Assembly (NCBI GenBank): GCA_935421135.1 | Contig: OW285187.1 | Span: forward strand, 12,673,929 to 12,737,928 | DNA length: 64,000 nucleotides | Reading direction: 5' to 3' | Source of the DNA: Bugulina stolonifera | Lineage: Eukaryota > Bryozoa > Gymnolaemata > Cheilostomatida > Bugulidae | In this document: positions 61,201 through 64,000 of the stretch, piece after piece | How the letters are laid out: every line of letters begins with the position of its first letter | How positions within the stretch are numbered: the first letter of the stretch is position 1 | Notes under the pieces: generated by a model | What the model saw: the letters and a program-made list of their open reading frames with translations, nothing else | Database searches by the model: none | What the model was told of the DNA's origin: nothing | Translations under genes and position numbers: made by a program

Positions 61201-61965
61201 AATCTTTTTAGCAGCAAGTCCACCCCAAGTATTGTGATAGGCCACTTTAGTACAGTATAGTCTTGGATGTAGAGTATAGGCTACACTTGATAATATACTT
61301 CTTTGCTAGGATGTACAAGTATAGTCAGTACAAGTGGTAATAAACTGTTTTGATACTTATTACCCTACTAGTGGTATAACTACTCATATTGAAAATAAAT
61401 CTCACCACTTATAAAGTTTCTAAGCTATGGTCACACTAATTGTAGTATAGACAGAGCAGATCTCTACACACATGCTTTCATGTTGAGAATCAAAACAGTT
61501 TAATATATAAGCTTACAAAGTTTCTAAGCCCTGGACATACCAAAGGAGAATTATACCACTACTAAAATATAATTAGCCCCAATGTTAACTCAAATGAGTA
61601 AGTTCATATTAAAATACATATTAAAATAGCTAGGATGTACTAGTATAGCCAGTACAAGTGGTAATAAACTGTTTTGATACTTATTACACTACTAGTGGTA
61701 TAACTACTCATATTGAAAAAAATCTCACCACATATAAAGCTTCTAAGCTCCGGTCACACAAATTGTAGTATAGACAGATCAGATCTCTACATACTTGCTC
61801 TCATGTTGAGAATCAAAACAGTTTAATACATAAGCTTACAAAGTTTCTAAGCTCTAGTCATACCAAGGGAGTATTATATCACTACTAAAATAGAATTAGT
61901 CCCAATGTTAACTCAAATGAGTAAATTCATACTAAAATACATATTAAAATAAGTTTACTCACCAT
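58260..61965 (-). CDS. Ser/Thr-rich protein of unknown function, element 2
   Basis: Exons 61963-61965 (the ATG is the last codon of the leader exon, ATG|gtgagt), 60376-60513, 59732-59810 and 58260-59620 join in phase to 526 residues. An 8-nt exon at 60812-60819 (TGACTATG|gtgagt) would supply an alternative ATG in the same frame. The N-terminus is basic (RKKYIRK, DRRRISRKRI). A Cys/His-rich block follows (CFLCNKNVGH, CFCYH, CHRHISFN), possibly zinc-binding. The middle is dominated by Ser/Thr and contains a nearly exact duplication of about 70 residues (each copy starts KSGVCSSQFPLPSHHHF). The C-terminal about 50 residues look helical (AVEYYRSAIFHLKKNG). I do not recognise the family. Promoter: TATA-like ATAAAAGC and CCAAT on the array side. 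Confidence 0.7.
61012..61245. repeat. 80-bp tandem repeat, three copies
   Basis: The words TTTATTAGAATT and CAGTTAATCTTTTTAGC recur at 61021, 61101 and 61181. They lie in intron 1 of the minus-strand gene of element 2. Confidence 0.9.
61307..61952. repeat. Tandem duplication of about 322 bp with terminus-like sequences
   Basis: Two units beginning GCTAGGATGTAC (about 61307 and 61629). Each contains AGTATAGYCAGTACAAG and GTAGTATAGACAGA followed by CAGATCTCTACA, close to the terminus of element 1 (AGTAGTATAGTCAGTGCAGA, then TCTACACAG). Confidence 0.85.
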
Positions 61966-62072
61966 ATTAATTGTTGAGTGATGTTTATTCAGAGGAATTA
62001 GTAAATATCCACAGAGTTGCAAGTCTTTACTAGGTGGTTGAGTGGTAATGATAAAAATCCTCTCTCACGCTT

Positions 62073-62080
62073 GCTTTTAT
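62073..62080 (-). promoter_or_regulatory. TATA-like box, minus-strand gene of element 2
   Basis: Minus-strand ATAAAAGC, with a CCAAT-type element (CTGATTGG on this strand, 62092-62099) about 15-20 bp upstream, about 110 bp before the ATG. Confidence 0.5.
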
Positions 62081-62133
62081 GGAAATCTCTGTCCAATCAG
62101 AAGTGATTTGCCTTTTTTTAGTCTGATTTATTG

Positions 62134-63125
62134 CATCCCGATGTGATTCGATGTAACCCGATGTAACCCGATGTAACCCGATGTAACCCGATGTAACCCG
62201 ATGTAACCCGATGTAACCCGATGTAACCCGATGTGTTTTCGACCTCCCCCGATGTGTTTTCGACCTCCCCCGATGTGATTCGATGTGTCTCGATGTGTTT
62301 TCGACCTCCCCCGATGTGATTCGATGTGTTTTCGACCTTCCCCGATGTGACCCGATGTAACCCGATGTAACCCGATGTAACCCGATGTGTTTTTTACCTC
62401 CCCCGATGTGTTTTCGACCTCCCCCGATGTGATTCGATGTGTCTCGATGTGTTTTTGACCTTCCCCGATGTAACCCGATGTGTTTTTGACCTCCCCCGAT
62501 GTGATTCGATGTGTCCCGATGTGTTTTCGACCTCCCCCGATGTGATTCGATGTGTTTTCGACCTCCCCCGATGTGATTCGATGTGTTTTCGACCTCCCCC
62601 GATGTGATTCAATGTGTTTTCGACCTCCCCCGATGTGATTCGATGTGTCCCGATGTGTTTTCGACCTCCCCCGATGTGTTTTCGACCTCCCCCGATGTGA
62701 TTCGATGTGTTTTCGACCTCCCCCGATGTGATTCGATGTGTTTTCGACCTCCCCCGATGTGATTCGATGTGTTTTCGACCTCCCCCGATGTGATTCGATG
62801 TGTTTTCGGCCTCCCCCGATGTGATTCGATGTGTTTTCGACCTCCTCCGATGTGTTTTCGACCTCCCCCGATGTGATTCGATGTGTTTTCGACCTCCCCC
62901 GATGTGATTCGATGTGTCCCGATGTGTTTTCGACCTCCCCCGATGTGATTCGATGTGTCCCGATGTGTTTTCGACCTCCCCCGATGTGATTCGATGTGTC
63001 CCGATGTGTTTTCGACCTCTCCCGATGTGTTTTCGACCTTTCCCGATGTGTTTCGATGTTTCCCTATGTGTTTTCGATCTTTCCCGATGTGATTCGATGC
63101 ACTCTGATGTGTTTCCAATGCACTC
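62134..63125. repeat. 31-bp repeat array between divergent genes (element 2)
   Basis: About 1 kb of tandem CGATGTGATTCGATGTG with TTTTCGACCTCCCC, period mostly 31 bp. The left end has a 10-bp sub-repeat CCCGATGTAA. All units share one orientation. Long open frames (HRITSGEVENTS-type) are artefacts. There are no unique spacers, so this is not a CRISPR array. Confidence 0.93.
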
Positions 63126-63143
63126 CAATGTATATGCTGTTAG

Positions 63144-63183
63144 CCAATCAGCTTTATTTGTATCTTTTTATTCACTATATAAA
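63144..63183 (+). promoter_or_regulatory. CCAAT and TATA boxes, ankyrin gene of element 2
   Basis: AGCCAATCAG at 63142-63151 and TATATAAA at 63176-63183, about 90 bp before the ATG at 63270. The same CCAATCAG word lies on the other side of the array at 62092. Confidence 0.65.
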
Positions 63184-63269
63184 GAGAGGTGGAAACAGTA
63201 GTTTAGTTAACTCTTTCTAGCTCCAGTCTGTTCTTAATAGAAATTAAAGAAGGTTAGCACACAAATAGC

Positions 63270-63899
63270 ATGGAAAGTGGATATGGATCAAGCGAGTATA
63301 GCAACAAGCTAATGACTCCTATAAACCAAGAGCTGATGAAGGTAACAGTGGAAAGATGTACAGAACAAAGCAAGTATGAGAATAAAGACTTATTTGAGGG
63401 GGTGTCTGAGCTCTTTCTCCAAAAAAGCTTACCTCTAGATTGGCAGAAATGGGATCCTTTAACCGATATTCGTAATAAGCTTAGCACACAGTTACTAGAA
63501 GAAATTCGTTCTATCTTTTGGGAGCAAGATGGAAAGGATGAAGAGTTGTAAGTTATACATACTTCCAACTATTTTTTTTTTTTTTTTTTTTTGTTTCGTA
63601 TTGTCTTTTATGATCAAAATAAAATATGATAGACAAATTTCCCATATAACTACCTCTCAACTATGTGAAAAACAAATATCATGCTAAATGATGTAGTGAG
63701 GTACTAGAAGCAGCCCGAGATAGAGATGAGAGAGCCATTGCACTCGCGGTATTTGTTGCGAGGAGTCACAAACAACTGAATACAAAGAATGCGAATCGGC
63801 AGACATTACTTCACCTAACTGTACAGTCTTATTGTTCGGATTCACTAATTCGTCTCATCATCACAAGGGGAGCGGATGGAGCAATAGCCGATGCTTGGG
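63270..63899 (+). CDS. IkB-like ankyrin-repeat protein, 5' exons, element 2
   Basis: Exon 1 is 63270-63547 (ATG) and exon 2 is 63697-63899, phases 2 and 1; the gene continues past the window. Exon 1 encodes 92 residues starting MESGYGSSEYS, with no known domain. Exon 2 encodes one clear ankyrin repeat (NTKNANRQTLLHLTVQ, then SLIRLIITRGADGAIAD) and the start of the next. The repeat resembles the ankyrin domains of IkB, Bcl-3 and NF-kB p100/p105 more than generic ankyrins (asn-rich turn, RQTxLHL). ESGYGS near the N-terminus resembles the DSGxxS phosphodegron of IkB proteins, with Glu for Asp. An IkB-mimic role is inference only. It diverges from the Ser/Thr-rich gene across the array. Confidence 0.65.
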
Positions 63900-64000
63900 G
63901 TTAGTGTTTTATAGCACCAATGTTTGCATGCATTGCTTGTTAAAAAATATAGTATTGCAAAACTTGTAACAATTCGATACTTATCTATATTGCTAATGTT

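Larger units (their letters stand above)
56425..64000. mobile_element. Polinton-like element 2, left part, runs off the window
   Basis: Begins AGTAGTATAGTCAGTGCA, identical over 18 bp to the terminus of element 1, followed by related words (TCTAGACAGACACGC). The preceding 6 bp, TACATG, is the candidate target duplication; the right end is not in view. A GC-rich subterminal region, tandem repeats, a minus-strand gene, a 31-bp repeat array and a plus-strand gene follow in the same order as the right half of element 1. No polymerase or integrase is seen in the 7.6 kb available. Because the tolloid exon with the zinc site ends at 56302, the element lies in a tolloid intron or at its truncated 5' end. 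Confidence 0.75.

Noticed and set aside
62134..63125. Regular 31-bp repeats suggesting a CRISPR array
   Set aside because: Units are contiguous without unique spacers, the genome is eukaryotic, and there are no cas genes.

Overview
The window is nuclear DNA of an animal, not a prokaryote. It has AT-rich intergenic DNA, GT-AG introns, no operons, and several metazoan genes split into many small exons. The gene set (a p120/delta-catenin with a PDZ-ligand tail, a tolloid/BMP1 protease, katanin p80, a C8orf82 homologue and a calmodulin-like protein) fits any animal. The compact introns, frequent ACATGTAC-type motifs and Polinton-like elements make a non-bilaterian such as a sponge plausible, but this is an inference. 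All exon boundaries were read by hand from splice signals and checked for phase continuity.

Layout. 1-2753: a (CCTA)n microsatellite, then the 3' five exons of a transposase-like (RNase-H/DDE-type) gene on +. 5158-6600: the first three exons of katanin p80 on -, with no fourth exon visible. 7.2-10.5 kb: gene-poor, with a tRNA-like sequence, an AT palindrome and a hAT-type MITE. 11465-13501: C8orf82/UPF0598 homologue on +. 14337-28387: complete 19-exon p120/delta-catenin gene on -. 28.4-33.7 kb: mostly empty, with a 180-bp hAT MITE and two doubtful exons. 33755-46043: five-exon EF-hand gene on +. Its first intron holds a hAT-type element with a perfect 8-bp target duplication, and its second intron holds a complete 9,320-bp Polinton-like element. 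47145-56302: 14 exons of a tolloid/BMP1 gene on - (astacin C-terminal part, CUB1, CUB2, EGF, CUB3, EGF, CUB4, CUB5). 56425-64000: the left part of a second, different Polinton-like element inserted upstream of the visible tolloid exons. It runs off the window.

The most unusual content is the pair of Polinton-like elements. Element 1 (35784-45103) has 544-bp terminal inverted repeats that start AGTAGTATAG, a 6-bp target duplication (GTCATG), a protein-primed-type family B DNA polymerase on - and a tandem beta-barrel-like, possibly DNA-binding protein on +. It has no recognisable integrase, capsid, ATPase or protease gene. The two genes diverge from a central inverted array of 31-bp repeats. 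Element 2 begins with the same 18-bp terminus and shows the same plan with different cargo: a Ser/Thr-rich protein on - and an ankyrin (IkB-like) protein on +, diverging from a 31-bp repeat array whose unit resembles that of element 1. This looks like a modular family of small, integrase-poor, self-replicating-type elements with a conserved central control region.

Minor themes are minisatellites that abut 5' splice sites in several genes, two coding 21-bp minisatellites in the catenin, three hAT-type insertions with readable 8-bp duplications, and tRNA-derived SINE fragments.
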